DNA from: Phycisphaeraceae bacterium
Lineage (GTDB): Bacteria > Planctomycetota > Phycisphaerae > Phycisphaerales > UBA1924
Reading direction: 5' to 3'
Assembly: GCA_019636555.1 (NCBI GenBank)
Contig: JAHBXH010000001.1
Coordinates: forward strand, 3,444,928-3,508,927
DNA length: 64,000 nt
A model generated the notes under the pieces. It saw only the letters and a list, made by a program, of their open reading frames with translations. It searched no databases and was not told where the DNA came from. Positions 15,882 to 26,238 of this stretch are shown here, in pieces; within the stretch, counting starts at the first letter, position 1; every line of letters starts with the position of its first letter. The translations under genes and the position numbers were made by a program.

Positions 15882-17399
15882 TCAGGTGGCGGCGATACCC
15901 ATGGCTTTCAAGATGTCATCGAGATTGTCGGCGACTCGGATGGGGCGATTGGTGAAGCGGCCTTCGGGCTTCGAGTCGCCCTTCTGCTTCTCCGGCTCCA
16001 TGTGGTAGTGCACCGTCGCGTCCGGATCCTTCAGTTGATGTCCGGTCAGAATGCACACCACCGTTTCGTGCGGCTTGATCACGCCTTCCTTCAGCAGCAG
16101 CCGCGCGCCCGCGACCGACGCCGCGCTCGCCGGCTCGCATCCAAAGCCCGTGCGACCAACGAGCGCCTTGTGCTCCAGAATCTCCGCATCGCTCACCGAC
16201 CGCACCACGCCGTTCATCGCCTGCAGCGCCCGCAGCGCCTTGGGCAAGTTCACCGGACGGTTGATCTCGATCGCCGTCGCGACTGTGTGCGCGCGCTCAT
16301 TTGCCGTGTCCATCCGCAGATACTCGGCTTCGACTTTCGCCCGGTCGTACTCGCCAGAGAGGAGTGAACCCGCGCCGGATTTCGCCCACCCGACTCCCTG
16401 TTCATTCACCACGCGGTCGAGCGTGCGCGCACCCTTCGCCTGGATCACCGCCAGCCGCGGCACTTTCGAGATCAGCCCCATCTCGAACAATTCGATAAAC
16501 GCCTTGCCGAACGCCGAGCAGTTGCCGAGGTTTCCGCCCGGAACGATGATCCAATCCGGCACTTTCCAGTCAAGCCCTTCCAGCACCCGGTACATGATCG
16601 TCTTCTGCCCTTCCAGACGGAAAGGATTGACCGAGTTCATCAGATACACGCCCGCCTGCGGCATGTTCTCCGCGATGTGGCGGATCCGGGCAAGGCACGC
16701 ATCGAAGTCGCCCGCGATCTGCAGCGTGATCGCGCCGTAATCGAGCGCCTGAGACAACTTCCCGTAGGCGATCTTGCCCTCGCCGATGAACACGAAGCAC
16801 TTCACGCCGGTGAGCGCGCCGTACACGGCGAGGCTCGCGCTGGTGTTGCCCGTGCTCGCGCACGCGACGCTGCTCGCCCCCACCATCGAGGCATGCGTGA
16901 AACCCGCCGACATGCCGTTGTCCTTGAAACTGCCGCTGGGGTTGAAGCCTTCGTACTGGAGATAGAGCGGCCCGGAAGTGCCGGGGCCTGTGGGCACATC
17001 GAAACCGAGCATTTTCGCCAGTTGATCGGCGCGCTGAAGATTCGTCCGCCCTTCTCCGATCGTGACGATCTCGCTCTCGCGTCGGAAGAACGGCAGCAGC
17101 TCGCGGAAGCGCCAGACACCGGAGAAGTCGAGTGCCGCGGCGGTCGACCCCTGGCCGATCGTCACACCCGCCGCGGATCGCGGCCCGGTCGTGAGAGAGC
17201 GCTTCGTGAACAGCGAAAAATCCAGGTCGCTCTTGCGATGGCTGTGATAGACAACATCCACAAGCGAATGGCACCTCGGGCAGGCAACCAGAACACGCTC
17301 GACCGGAAACTCCGCGGCGCAGCGCGGGTTGATGCAACGCTGAAACGCATGAGCCGGATGAGCGGTTGGAGGCGACTGTTTTCCCGCGGCGGAGAGCAT
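15882..17399 (-). CDS. thrC: Threonine synthase
   Basis: 505 residues when started at the ATG at 17399. PLP fold-type II enzyme that makes threonine from O-phosphohomoserine. Near the N-terminus is a four-cysteine zinc-ribbon-like stretch ([10 protein letters not shown], then CPRC), then [11 protein letters not shown]. The PLP lysine is in [11 protein letters not shown]. The phosphate-binding and Asn loops are [10 protein letters not shown] and [14 protein letters not shown]. Compared with compact ThrC it has the C-terminal extension of the longer subgroup. Divergent from the unknown gene starting 70 bp away at 17469. Confidence 0.88.
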   Translation of the reverse strand: MLSAAGKQSPPTAHPAHAFQRCINPRCAAEFPVERVLVACPRCHSLVDVVYHSHRKSDLDFSLFTKRSLTTGPRSAAGVTIGQGSTAAALDFSGVWRFRELLPFFRRESEIVTIGEGRTNLQRADQLAKMLGFDVPTGPGTSGPLYLQYEGFNPSGSFKDNGMSAGFTHASMVGASSVACASTGNTSASLAVYGALTGVKCFVFIGEGKIAYGKLSQALDYGAITLQIAGDFDACLARIRHIAENMPQAGVYLMNSVNPFRLEGQKTIMYRVLEGLDWKVPDWIIVPGGNLGNCSAFGKAFIELFEMGLISKVPRLAVIQAKGARTLDRVVNEQGVGWAKSGAGSLLSGEYDRAKVEAEYLRMDTANERAHTVATAIEINRPVNLPKALRALQAMNGVVRSVSDAEILEHKALVGRTGFGCEPASAASVAGARLLLKEGVIKPHETVVCILTGHQLKDPDATVHYHMEPEKQKGDSKPEGRFTNRPIRVADNLDDILKAMGIAAT

Positions 17400-17468
17400 C
17401 GAGAATGCTACGGGGTGAGGTGCTTGCCGCGAGAGACCTCGGCGCGCGCCGAGGCAACAATTTCGCAG

Positions 17469-18326
17469 ATGACTCTCGACCGGGCGTATGTCACCGTGCT
17501 TCACTATCCCGCCGATATGACGGAGCGCGAGCGGACCGTTGCCCTCTCGGCGGCACTGAAAATCGATGAATACAGCGCGGAGATCGCCCAGAAGTGGGAA
17601 ACGCCCGCGATCGTCAAGATCTGCGACGATGCCGAAGGCCACGAGGCGGTCCACACGCTTCATGACCTCGGAATCCAGGCGTTCGCGGCGAGGCGGAAAT
17701 CGCTCGACAAACTCGGATCGCCTATCACGGCCAAGCGCCTGCTTCCGGCGCTCGGTGCACCGCGCGCGATGTACGGGTACGAGCCGCTCCGACCTCGGAT
17801 GCACGAGACCGGATCGCTCATCATGGACGATGTGTTCGCGATGATCGCCGGGCGTATCCGTGAGCGGCGCTCGGTGACTTCGACGCCCGTTCCCACGGGT
17901 GAATACGGATATCCGGGCGAGGCGACCGGGGCGGCAGGTGCCGCGGGAAGATCCGGCGTCGGAGGGAATCTGGTTTCGTCGCGAGTGGCCGAACGATTCC
18001 TTCTCGATATCTATCTCGTTGATTCGCGCCGGATCCGGATCGACACGGGACAGTTCAGTTTCGACTTTCTGGAGGGGAAACTGGGTTTCACCGATCGCGA
18101 GAACTTTGACCGCATGTGCCGGCGCTTTCGGGCCGAGGCACCGCGTGCGATCTTCGATGATGCGTTCGAGAAGTTCAGGCCTCCCCCCAATCGCAGCGGA
18201 CACTCATCGCGCGCTTTCGGAGATGGGTCAGTGACGATCGTCGACACCGGACCCGCGTTTGATTTCTACAGCCAGTGGAAGTGCCTGCTGCTCGTGCACC
18301 TCCGCAATCGTTCGAAGCCGAAGTAG
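17469..18326 (+). CDS. Uncharacterised cytoplasmic protein
   Basis: 285 residues from the ATG at 17469. I do not recognise it. No signal peptide or membrane segment. The N-terminal third ([23 protein letters not shown]) and the C-terminal block ([29 protein letters not shown], then AFEKFRPPP) look well folded, joined by a Gly/Ala/Pro-rich linker near residues 140-165. Divergent from thrC and convergent, 5 bp apart, with aat. Codon use matches its neighbours. Confidence 0.65.
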   Translation: MTLDRAYVTVLHYPADMTERERTVALSAALKIDEYSAEIAQKWETPAIVKICDDAEGHEAVHTLHDLGIQAFAARRKSLDKLGSPITAKRLLPALGAPRAMYGYEPLRPRMHETGSLIMDDVFAMIAGRIRERRSVTSTPVPTGEYGYPGEATGAAGAAGRSGVGGNLVSSRVAERFLLDIYLVDSRRIRIDTGQFSFDFLEGKLGFTDRENFDRMCRRFRAEAPRAIFDDAFEKFRPPPNRSGHSSRAFGDGSVTIVDTGPAFDFYSQWKCLLLVHLRNRSKPK

Positions 18327-18331
18327 CGCGG

Positions 18332-19057
18332 TCACAAGCGGGCCGGTTCGAATGGAGCCCATTCGACCTTCTGCGGCGCGAGCGCCGAGAGTCGAGCGAG
18401 GTATTCCGTACGCGGCATCTCGAACATCCCGAATTGCGCTGTGTGCGGATTGGCGAGCTGCGCATCCAGCAACTCAAACCCCCTGGCGCGCAGGTGACAC
18501 ACCAGGTGAACAAGACAGACCTTGCTCGCATCCGTCCCGCCAAGATCGGCGCGATGGAACATCGACTCGCCGCAAAAAATTTTTCCGAGCGCAAGCCCGT
18601 AAAGCCCGCCCACGAGTTTCGCCTTCGCTCCGGGAGATTCGATCCATGCTTCGACGCTGTGCGCGTGCCCGTGCTTGTGGAGCAGAAGAAACGCGTCGAT
18701 GATGTCGGGAGCGAGCCAAGCGGAATTGGCGCCCTCTCCGTCCGGGCTTGTTCGCGGAACGGAAGCGCACCCGCGGATCACGGCTTCGAACGCTCGGTCG
18801 GTGGTGACTCTGAAGCGTCCGGACCGCACGCGCTGGACGAGAGACCTTGGAATGTGAAAGCGCTGATCGAGGGGCAAAATGGCCCGCCGATGAGGTTGCA
18901 CCCACTCGATTTCCGTCTCCCCGGCCTCGGTCCGGCGGTCCGGTTGAGCCATCGGAAACCAGCCCTTGGAATACGCGCCGAGCACATCGGCGACCACGGC
19001 GGCATCCTGAGCCTCTGGTGAGGGGGTCTGGCGCCGGCCTGAAGGGGAAATACTCAC
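18332..19057 (-). CDS. aat: Leucyl/phenylalanyl-tRNA-protein transferase
   Basis: 241 residues from the GTG at 19057, supported by AGGA seven bases upstream. It adds Leu or Phe to N-terminal Arg/Lys of proteins, marking them for ClpS/ClpAP-type degradation (N-degron pathway). Hallmarks: AYSKGWFPM at the N-terminus, WVQPHRRAILPLD, GGLYGLALGKIFCGESMFHR in the core, and HLRARGFELLDAQLANPHTAQFG. Length is typical of the family. Divergent from the small membrane protein pair. Confidence 0.93.
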   Translation of the reverse strand: MSISPSGRRQTPSPEAQDAAVVADVLGAYSKGWFPMAQPDRRTEAGETEIEWVQPHRRAILPLDQRFHIPRSLVQRVRSGRFRVTTDRAFEAVIRGCASVPRTSPDGEGANSAWLAPDIIDAFLLLHKHGHAHSVEAWIESPGAKAKLVGGLYGLALGKIFCGESMFHRADLGGTDASKVCLVHLVCHLRARGFELLDAQLANPHTAQFGMFEMPRTEYLARLSALAPQKVEWAPFEPARL

Positions 19058-19138
19058 AAAGTCCTCATGAAATCCTTGGCCGCCGATCCCCAAGAAGTTC
19101 GTTGCGAGGAAGCGACACGATGGATTAGGATTTGCACC

Positions 19139-19393
19139 ATGTTCACACTCTTGGCCGACGGCGATTTTCCGCGATTCTGGGTCAGCGTGATGGACCACGG
19201 CTATTTCCCGTGGCTTCTGGTCGTCGGTGGAATCGTGATCTGCAGCATCGCCAAGCACACCGCAATGGCGGTCACCGGAGTGGCAAGGGAACGCACGCGC
19301 CGGGAGATCGCGGCGTTCATCGCCGAGGGAACCATGAGCCCCGAGCAGGGCGAGCGACTGATGCAGGCGGGCAAGCGCGGCGGAATGTGCTGA
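19139..19393 (+). CDS. Small membrane protein with EIAAFIAEG motif (copy 1)
   Basis: 84 residues from the ATG at 19139, with AGGA at about 19127-19130. One transmembrane helix (FPWLLVVGGIVICSIA, about residues 24-40), followed by a cytoplasmic tail RREIAAFIAEGTMSPEQGERLM. The tail is shared with the next gene, so the two are paralogues. I do not know the function. The tail resembles short helical interaction modules of SHOCT-like size. Confidence 0.65.
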   Translation: MFTLLADGDFPRFWVSVMDHGYFPWLLVVGGIVICSIAKHTAMAVTGVARERTRREIAAFIAEGTMSPEQGERLMQAGKRGGMC

Positions 19394-19429
19394 GCGATTC
19401 GAGACGATCGAGAAACGGAGCGACGCAAC

Positions 19430-19681
19430 ATGATGGCGATTCACACACTCGGAAATGATGCGGAGATGTTCATACCGATCATTGCGATCGTGTTCGGTGG
19501 CACCGGCTGGATCATCTATATGGTGATGAGCGCGATCAGGAGTGCGAGCCAGACCAAGCAGCGCGAGGAATCGCGGCGCGAGATCGCGGCGTACATCGCC
19601 GAAGGAAGCATGACGGCCGAACAGGGCGAACGACTCATGGCGGCCGGCGAGGATCCGAAAGACAAGAAATCCTGCGGCTGA
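19430..19681 (+). CDS. Small membrane protein with EIAAYIAEG motif (copy 2)
   Basis: 83 residues from the ATG at 19430 (ACGGAG at 19415-19420; a second ATG follows at 19433). One transmembrane helix (FIPIIAIVFGGTGWIIYMVM), a charged linker, then RREIAAYIAEGSMTAEQGERLM, nearly identical to the tail of the preceding gene, and a Lys-rich end. The 36-bp gap and same strand point to one transcript. Function unknown. Confidence 0.7.
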   Translation: MMAIHTLGNDAEMFIPIIAIVFGGTGWIIYMVMSAIRSASQTKQREESRREIAAYIAEGSMTAEQGERLMAAGEDPKDKKSCG

Positions 19682-19725
19682 TCCGTCGGGAATCTCAACG
19701 GACAATTGCGCGGCAAACGCGCCTC

Positions 19726-21963
19726 CTACTTCGATTCCGTGAGCAGCCACACGCGAAGACATTCCGCGACGCTCCACGCCTGCGCAAAGCAGCCTTCTGG
19801 GCGTCGGGGACGTTCGGGCGAATCATCGCCGTCGTAGATTTCTGGAATCTGACCGAGCGAAGGGCCGCCACCGCTGGCTTGGCTCACCATTTCAATCAGC
19901 GGCTGAATCACCTTGCGCGCTTCGGACTTTGCCGAAGCGGAAAAACTTCCGGACCGCAGAATCGCCTCGGCGAATGGACCGAGCAGCCACGGCCACACCG
20001 TTCCATTGTGATAAGCCCGATCGCGCTCGAAAAGCGGCCCCTGATATCGCGCGATGTAGTGCGGATCGTGCGGGCTGAGCGTCCGAAGGCCGCGATTGGT
20101 CAAGAGATGCTGGCGCACAACCGCCAGCACAGAGTCACGCTGGGGCTTTTCGAGGGGCGAATAAGGCAAGCTGCACGCAAAGAGCTGGTTCGGTCGGATC
20201 TGATCATTCGGCACATATCCGCCGGCGCCCGGCGAGAGCACGTCGTACAAGTATCCGGCCGGATTCCAGAACTGCTCGCGAAAACTCTTCCCGGCTCGTT
20301 CCGCGATCTGACGAAGCTCGCGTGAAGTCTTTGGACGATCTTTTTCGATCATGTCGGCGACTTCGAGCAGGCCGGAATACCAGAGAGCGTTGATTTCAAC
20401 GGGCTTTCCGTGGCGCGGCGTGAACACGACGCCGTCGCGCTTCGCGTCCATCCACGTGAGCTGCGTACCGACATCTCCCGCGGAAATCAGGCCGTCATCC
20501 GGATCCATGCGGATGCTGAAGTCCGTCCCGCTCTGATACGCCTCGACGATCGCAAGGCATGCGCGCCGGATCGGAGAGTTCTCCGGCGCCGGATCGGGCA
20601 GCTTTTCCGCGGCGCACGCGAGTTGGAGCGCGCGGGCGGCCCGCAGGAACCACATCGAGCCGTCAACCGTGTTGTACTCGGCTTCGCCGCTGCCATTGTC
20701 GAAACAATTTGGAACCAGCCCGCGCCGCGTGAGGCCCGCGAAAGTTTCCATGACGCGCCGGGCCTCGTCGAATCGACCCGTTGTGAGCAGCAGACCCGGG
20801 AGCGAGATCATCGTGTCGCGACCCCAATCGCTGAACCACGGGTAGCCGGCGATCACCGACGACTCCTCCGGCAGCGCGGCTTCGCTTGGGGCGACACCCG
20901 CCATCGCCCGCGCGCCCGCCGCGACAGCGCGGACGCGCCGAACGACAAACTGATCTGCGGACTGAACCAGCGTGGCCGTTGTTTGAGCATCCGGAGAAGA
21001 AGACTTCGCGAGCAAAGACCTCGAAAGCGAAGCGGCAGCGAGTTCGTTCAATCGGCCGCGCTCCGCACTTGCCGCGGCATCGAAACTCAGCGCCACCCGC
21101 ACGGGCTTTGATGTCGCCGGAAGAATGCGCACAACGAGTTCAGCGGTTTGCTCGCGTCCGGGCTCGATGTTGCACGAGAACCATCCGGGAGTGAACAGAT
21201 CCTCCTGGCAATCCTGGCCCCGCTCGAAATCCCGTTCGTATCGGAAATTAAACCACCACTGACGGTCCTGTGTGAAAGAGCCCTGCGACGTCTCGATCGA
21301 GAGGCGATTGCCGCGAGCGCTGACTTCGCACGATGTGGTGCCCGCGAGCACGCTGTAGTCGTTCTTGCGATCGGCGTGCCGCACCATTTCGTGGAAATCG
21401 CGGAGAGAAATCAGCGGACGGAGTTCGAGGCGTGCCGCGTGTCGCGCCGATTTCACGCGGTATCGCAGGATCGCGGCGTTCTGATGCCTCACGAGCGTGA
21501 GTTCGCGAGTGAAATCAACCGGCCCGCACTGATAGAACCAGCGGCACGAAACGTCTTTCTCGAATCGACGAAGATAGGAATAGCCTGCTGGGCTGAACAC
21601 GGCAGCGGCCCCCCCCGCTTCACCCATGCGCGCAGCTTCGTCATTGCCCGGAAACATGAACGAAGAAAAGTCGAGGCGCTGTTCGCCTCCCGCGCTGGTT
21701 CCAACCTTTGGCGCATCGCCCGCGCGAAGCACGACCGATTCCACCATCGAATTCAGCCCGACCACTCGGCCCACCGGCGGCTGCATCGCGCCGATCAACC
21801 AGGCGTGATATCTCCGCTGAGGAATGGCAACCGGAGTGCCGCTCGCAAAGCCCCCGAGTCCGTTTGTTAAGAACCATTCGCGGCGAAGAGGTGCCGCAAG
21901 ACCCGAAGAACCGGGAGCGTCGGCCGAATGGGAAAGGTCGAGTTGAAGGGTGGGCAGCGGCAT
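19726..21963 (-). CDS. Glycogen debranching enzyme / amylo-alpha-1,6-glucosidase (GH133-like)
   Basis: 745 residues. The N-terminal domain opens with EWFLTNGLGGFASGTPV and RRYHAWLIG, the signature of the bacterial/archaeal debranching family. The (alpha/alpha)6 barrel carries GYPWFSDWGRDTMISLPGLLL with the catalytic acid region. Further conserved blocks are TWMDAKRDGVVFTPRHGKPVEINALWY and HNGTVWPWLLGPFAEA. It should remove alpha-1,6 branches from glycogen in the cytoplasm. Monocistronic; divergent from guaB across 139 bp. Confidence 0.9.
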   Translation of the reverse strand: MPLPTLQLDLSHSADAPGSSGLAAPLRREWFLTNGLGGFASGTPVAIPQRRYHAWLIGAMQPPVGRVVGLNSMVESVVLRAGDAPKVGTSAGGEQRLDFSSFMFPGNDEAARMGEAGGAAAVFSPAGYSYLRRFEKDVSCRWFYQCGPVDFTRELTLVRHQNAAILRYRVKSARHAARLELRPLISLRDFHEMVRHADRKNDYSVLAGTTSCEVSARGNRLSIETSQGSFTQDRQWWFNFRYERDFERGQDCQEDLFTPGWFSCNIEPGREQTAELVVRILPATSKPVRVALSFDAAASAERGRLNELAAASLSRSLLAKSSSPDAQTTATLVQSADQFVVRRVRAVAAGARAMAGVAPSEAALPEESSVIAGYPWFSDWGRDTMISLPGLLLTTGRFDEARRVMETFAGLTRRGLVPNCFDNGSGEAEYNTVDGSMWFLRAARALQLACAAEKLPDPAPENSPIRRACLAIVEAYQSGTDFSIRMDPDDGLISAGDVGTQLTWMDAKRDGVVFTPRHGKPVEINALWYSGLLEVADMIEKDRPKTSRELRQIAERAGKSFREQFWNPAGYLYDVLSPGAGGYVPNDQIRPNQLFACSLPYSPLEKPQRDSVLAVVRQHLLTNRGLRTLSPHDPHYIARYQGPLFERDRAYHNGTVWPWLLGPFAEAILRSGSFSASAKSEARKVIQPLIEMVSQASGGGPSLGQIPEIYDGDDSPERPRRPEGCFAQAWSVAECLRVWLLTESK

Positions 21964-22102
21964 GGCGAGAGTCGCAAGGTTAGCGATCGGAAACGGGCAT
22001 CGGGACCGGGCTCCATTGAAGATCCGATGAGAATCTTGAGATGCCGAAAGCCGGAAAGCGTCGCGGGCTTGACCCGGTGGATATCACCCCCAACGCTCAT
22101 CC

Positions 22103-23725
22103 ATGTTGCCCAAAGCAGAAGCGGCCCGGCCGATTTCCAAGGGTGCCCAGGACTCGGGTGCCGCGGAACACGCAAAGCCCCGAAACGATTCCGGCGGCTT
22201 GGACCCGTTCAAAAAGATCGAGTACGACGGCATCACATTCGATGATGTGCTGCTCGTGCCGCGCCGTTCCGGTGTCATGCCGGCCGAGGCCGACACGCGT
22301 ACCCGCCTGACACGCACGCTCACGCTCAAAATCCCGCTCGTGTCGGCGCCGATGGACACCGTCACCGAGCATTCGCTCGCGATCGCGCTCGCCCAGGAAG
22401 GCGGAATCGGCATCATCCACAAGAATCTGTCTCCCGAAGCCCAGGCACGCGAAGTCGCCAAGGTGAAACGCAGCGCCAACGGCATCATCACCGATCCGCT
22501 CACGCTCGGCCCTTCCGATACGGTCAGCCGCGCCAAGGAATTGATGCGAGCCCACAACGTCAGCGGCTTTCCCGTGACCGAAGACGGCGCGACCAACCCG
22601 CGCGGCAAGGGCAAAGTGCTCGGTATTCTCACCCGGCGCGACCTGAAATTCGTCGAAGAGCCGACAACCCTCGTCCGCGACGTCATGACGCACGACGGCC
22701 TGATCACCGCGCCGCATGGCACGACGCTCGAACAGGCAGAGGTCGTTCTCAGCAAGAACAAGGTCGAGAAACTGCTGCTGGTCGATGCGCAGGGAAACCT
22801 GCGCGGCCTGATCACGATGCGCGACATCGAGCGCCTCAGCCGATTCCCCAATGCCAATACCGACTCGCGCGGACGTCTGCTCTGCGGCGCCGCGATGGGT
22901 GTCGGTCAACTCGATCGCCTCGAGCAACTGCTCGCAGCCGAAGTCGACGTCGTGGTCATCGACACGGCGCACGGCCACAGCGAGAACGTCCTTCGAACGC
23001 TCCGCGATGTGAAGAAGCGCGCGAGCGTACCGGTCATCGTCGGCAATATTGCGACGCGCGAGGCCGCGATCGATCTCATCGAAGCGGGCGCCGACGCAAT
23101 CAAAGTCGGAATCGGTCCCGGCTCCATCTGCACGACGCGCGTCGTTACCGGCGTCGGCGTGCCCCAGATCACCGCCATCATGAACGCCGTGAGCGGCGCG
23201 ATGGCTGCAGACAAGTCCGTCCCCGTCATCGCCGACGGCGGCATCCGTCACTCCGGCGATATTCCAAAGGCGATCGCCGCCGGCGCGCACTGCGTGATGA
23301 TGGGTTCGCTCTTTGCGGGCCTCGATGAATCGCCGGGCGAAGCCGTCATCAGCGGCGGGCGCCGCTACAAAACCTACCGCGGCATGGGCAGCGAGGGCGC
23401 GATGAGCGCCGGCAGCGCCGATCGCTACCGCCAGGCCGAAAAACTCGACGATGATGGCAAAGTGCGAATGAAGTTCGTACCCGAGGGCGTGGAAGGTCTT
23501 GTTCCTTACCGCGGCTCGCTCGCCGAATTTGTCTATCAGCTCGTCGGCGGGCTCCGCAGCAGCATGGGTTATTGCGGATGTCAAACCATCGAAGAACTGC
23601 GTCAGCGCGCACGTTTTTGCCGCGTTTCCAATGCCACGGTCGTGGAAAACCACCCGCACGACATCAGGATCACCAAAGAATCGCCGAACTACATGGGTGA
23701 GAGTTCGTTCCGCGATCGCGACTAG
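22103..23725 (+). CDS. guaB: Inosine-5'-monophosphate dehydrogenase
   Basis: 540 residues as given; it oxidises IMP to XMP for GTP synthesis. Motifs: [16 protein letters not shown], then [30 protein letters not shown]. Two CBS domains follow at about residues 130-245. Then come the catalytic loop GPGSICTTR (Cys343), the phosphate site [18 protein letters not shown], and [16 protein letters not shown]. The first ~35 residues are an unusual Ala/Pro-rich leader without a ribosome binding site in front. The start may therefore be further in, for example at the TTG near 22199 just before [10 protein letters not shown]. Confidence 0.95.
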   Translation: MLPKAEAARPISKGAQDSGAAEHAKPRNDSGGLDPFKKIEYDGITFDDVLLVPRRSGVMPAEADTRTRLTRTLTLKIPLVSAPMDTVTEHSLAIALAQEGGIGIIHKNLSPEAQAREVAKVKRSANGIITDPLTLGPSDTVSRAKELMRAHNVSGFPVTEDGATNPRGKGKVLGILTRRDLKFVEEPTTLVRDVMTHDGLITAPHGTTLEQAEVVLSKNKVEKLLLVDAQGNLRGLITMRDIERLSRFPNANTDSRGRLLCGAAMGVGQLDRLEQLLAAEVDVVVIDTAHGHSENVLRTLRDVKKRASVPVIVGNIATREAAIDLIEAGADAIKVGIGPGSICTTRVVTGVGVPQITAIMNAVSGAMAADKSVPVIADGGIRHSGDIPKAIAAGAHCVMMGSLFAGLDESPGEAVISGGRRYKTYRGMGSEGAMSAGSADRYRQAEKLDDDGKVRMKFVPEGVEGLVPYRGSLAEFVYQLVGGLRSSMGYCGCQTIEELRQRARFCRVSNATVVENHPHDIRITKESPNYMGESSFRDRD

Positions 23726-23782
23726 CAGCAAAGAATCACGACGACGCGGAATCGCGGATAGGTCCGGACAGGAGCTTCGAAA

Positions 23783-24577
23783 GTGCAGAATTTTCAGACG
23801 TTCACAACGACGACAGGAGGCCCGATGAGGCCGGGCGGAATGCAGCCGATCGCGGCATGGGACAACCAGAAAGACCCGCGCTCGGACTTTCACTCCTGGT
23901 GGTACCTGCGCCACACCTTCCGCGTGATGGAGCATCTCGCGAGCCTCAACCTGCCTCTCAAGAACAAACGCATCCTCGAGATCTCGGCGGGTATCGGCGA
24001 TCTGACAACGTTCTTCCTTGATCGTGGCTGCACTGTCGACGCCACCGACAGCCGCCCCGAAAACCTCGCCATGCTCAAGTGGCGTTTCGAGAAGGAAATG
24101 ACGGGCCTCCGCTTTTTCTTTCTCGATCTCGAGCACCCCGCGACCAGCGATCTCCGCCGCGACGAGAAGTACGACATTGTCTTTAACTTCGGCGTGCTCT
24201 ACCACCTCGCGAATCCGAAGGAATCGCTCGAGTTTCTCTCGCCCTTCGCGAAGGAACTCTTCCTGCTCGAGACGTGCGTCTCGATGGGTTCGGACGAATC
24301 GATCAATCTGGTGAAAGAAGAGAAGGCGCACTTCTCCCAGGCGATGCACGGAACCGGCTGCCGCCCGACGCGACCGTGGATCTACAACCAGATGAAGCGC
24401 CACTTCCCGCACGTCTACATGCCGACGACGCAGCCCAACTGGAAGAACTTCATCACCGACTGGGAAGCCCAGGAATCGGGCACCCCCCTCACGCGTTCGA
24501 TCTTCATCGGCTCGCACAAGCCACTCGACAATCCCCTGCTCTTCGAGGGAATCCCGATGAAGCAGACCAAGCACTAG
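23783..24577 (+). CDS. SAM-dependent class I methyltransferase
   Basis: 264 residues from the GTG at 23783, with AGGAG at 23770-23774. Rossmann motif I is ILEISAGIGDLTTFFLDRG (I-S-A-G-I-G replacing the usual V-G-x-G-x-G), followed by VDATDSRPENLAML (acidic end of strand 2) and KYDIVFNFGVLYHLANP (motif IV to V). The C-terminal half with TRPWIYNQMKRHFPHVYMPTTQPN is of the type often seen in sugar or glycan methyltransferases, but the substrate is not known. Follows guaB by 57 bp and precedes the MBL-fold gene by 13 bp. Confidence 0.78.
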   Translation: MQNFQTFTTTTGGPMRPGGMQPIAAWDNQKDPRSDFHSWWYLRHTFRVMEHLASLNLPLKNKRILEISAGIGDLTTFFLDRGCTVDATDSRPENLAMLKWRFEKEMTGLRFFFLDLEHPATSDLRRDEKYDIVFNFGVLYHLANPKESLEFLSPFAKELFLLETCVSMGSDESINLVKEEKAHFSQAMHGTGCRPTRPWIYNQMKRHFPHVYMPTTQPNWKNFITDWEAQESGTPLTRSIFIGSHKPLDNPLLFEGIPMKQTKH

Positions 24578-24590
24578 CCCAAAAAGGATC

Positions 24591-25409
24591 GTGCGCAATT
24601 TCCGATTCAAGTTCCTGGGCACGGGCACATCGAGCGGCATCCCGGTGATCGGTTGCGAATGCGCCGTCTGCCGCAGCAGCGATCCGAAAGACAATCGGCT
24701 GCGCACGAGCGCCGCCATGGAGTGGGTCGACGACTCGGGCAAGCCGCGCACGATCCTGATCGACACCAGCCCCGACCTTCGACAACAGGCGCTGCGGTTC
24801 GGAGTGAAGAGGCTCGACGCGATTTTCTTCACGCACAACCACGTCGATCACACATTCGGTCTCGACGAGGTGCGCCGCTACAACGCGCTCCAGGAACAGG
24901 CGATCGATGTGTACGCCGAGCCGCACACTCTGAATTTTCTGAAGCGAACATTCGGACACATCTTCGAGAGCGAGAAGAATATCAATCAGAGTTTCGTCGC
25001 GACGCTGATCGCGTGGCCGCTCGAAATCGGAAGAGCAATCGATCTCTTCGGCCTGCGCGTGACTCCGCTTCGTGTTCATCACGGCCGGCTTCCGATCGCC
25101 GGGTTCAGGATCGACGCCTCCGACGCCTCGAGCGAAATTCTTCCGCTCGCGTATCTGACTGATGTCTCCGCGATTCCGCCCGAAACCTGGCCGGCGCTTA
25201 GGGGCACGCGCACGCTCGTGCTCGATGCGCTCCGCCACCGACATCACCCGACGCACCTCACGCTCGGCCAAGCCGTCGGCATCGCGCACGAAGTACGAGC
25301 AGACAGAACATACTTCGTGCACATGACGCATGATCTCGGCCACGCCGCGACCCAAGCCGAACTCCCAGAAGACATGATGCTCGCGTGGGACGGCCTCGAG
25401 TTGCGGTAG
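24591..25409 (+). CDS. PhnP-like MBL-fold metallo-hydrolase
   Basis: 272 residues from the GTG at 24591 (AAAGGAT just upstream). Metallo-beta-lactamase fold with the HxHxDH motif in FFTHNHVDHTFGLDEVRRY. N-terminal FLGTGTSSGIPVIGCECAVC, with a Cys pair as in PhnP, then ILIDTSPDLRQQAL, YLTDVSAIP and a C-terminal FVHMTHDLGH. The family includes phosphoribosyl cyclic phosphodiesterase PhnP and RNase Z relatives, so a phosphodiesterase activity is likely. No phn genes are nearby, so the C-P lyase role is not supported. Confidence 0.85.
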   Translation: MRNFRFKFLGTGTSSGIPVIGCECAVCRSSDPKDNRLRTSAAMEWVDDSGKPRTILIDTSPDLRQQALRFGVKRLDAIFFTHNHVDHTFGLDEVRRYNALQEQAIDVYAEPHTLNFLKRTFGHIFESEKNINQSFVATLIAWPLEIGRAIDLFGLRVTPLRVHHGRLPIAGFRIDASDASSEILPLAYLTDVSAIPPETWPALRGTRTLVLDALRHRHHPTHLTLGQAVGIAHEVRADRTYFVHMTHDLGHAATQAELPEDMMLAWDGLELR

Positions 25410-25435
25410 CGAAAAAAACTATCGCGCCGCGTCGC

Positions 25436-26173
25436 TCACTGCTGCTGCTTGCGGTACCCCGAGTTCTCGACGACAACCTTCAGCTCCTGCTTCTCAAGGT
25501 TGAGTGTCGTCTCCTCGGCGTACGTCGTTCCGTCATCGAGCGTGCCGAATTTCACGTCGCAATTGAGCGGCTTCGAGGGCGAATCGAGAAAGCTCGAGAT
25601 GCTCAGCTTGGTCGGGCGGTTGTTCGTGAGGTCGATCTCGATGCTGAGCTTGTCGCCGGGGACTTTGTAATCCTTGAAACTGAGGCGCACGCGCTTGCCC
25701 GGGTCGAGTACGTCGATCGACGCATTGCCGGCGTCCTTGCATGCTTCGATGCGTTCGTGCGTGGGTGGTACATAGTCGTGCACAATGCCTACCGCGCTGC
25801 GCATCTCGTCGGACATCTCTTGCTTCTTGCGCTGCATGATCATTCCCCGGAGCCCGCGTTTGCGCTCCGCCGGGGCGGGCTCGGTCAGCATGATTTTTTC
25901 GACTTTGTCGTCGGCCCCGTAGTAGCAGCGCTTCTCGAACTGCGTTTTCTGTTCGCCGCGGAGGAAAACGGTCGTCGTCTCGATCCACTCGTACTGCTTG
26001 ATCGCCTCGCGGCTCTTGCGGAGCTGCGCGACCAATTCGCCGACGCGCTGATTCAGATTCTCTGCTTGCTGCTCGGCCGCCGATTCGGCGTTCATGTCGG
26101 AACCGGATGCCGCGCCGATCGCGGCAGCAAGCGTTGCGGTCAGCGCGAGCACCAATGCCTTGGTCTTGAACAT
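25436..26173 (-). CDS. Secreted protein of unknown function
   Basis: 245 residues from the ATG at 26173, preceded by GAGGA. Signal peptide MFKTKALVLALTATLAAAIG with cleavage near ASG. Then a helical segment (AAEQQAENLNQRVGELVAQL) and a beta-rich C-terminal half (KLSIEIDLTNNRPTKLSISSF, ETTLNLEKQELKVVVENSGY). The layout recalls periplasmic carriers such as the LolA fold, but I cannot name a family. Converges with the MBL-fold gene. The unknown gene behind it starts 803 bp upstream on the same strand. Confidence 0.65.
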   Translation of the reverse strand: MFKTKALVLALTATLAAAIGAASGSDMNAESAAEQQAENLNQRVGELVAQLRKSREAIKQYEWIETTTVFLRGEQKTQFEKRCYYGADDKVEKIMLTEPAPAERKRGLRGMIMQRKKQEMSDEMRSAVGIVHDYVPPTHERIEACKDAGNASIDVLDPGKRVRLSFKDYKVPGDKLSIEIDLTNNRPTKLSISSFLDSPSKPLNCDVKFGTLDDGTTYAEETTLNLEKQELKVVVENSGYRKQQQ

Positions 26174-26238
26174 GCGTGTGAGTCCTCTGAAATAGATGAG
26201 TGAACGGAACTCGTGTGCGGAAGCGGGGCGGTTCCGTG

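Noticed and set aside
22097..24838. Minus-strand open frame of 913 codons across guaB, the methyltransferase and the MBL gene
   Set aside because: It is antisense to three genes with clear motifs, is biased by high GC at third positions, and contains no recognisable domain.
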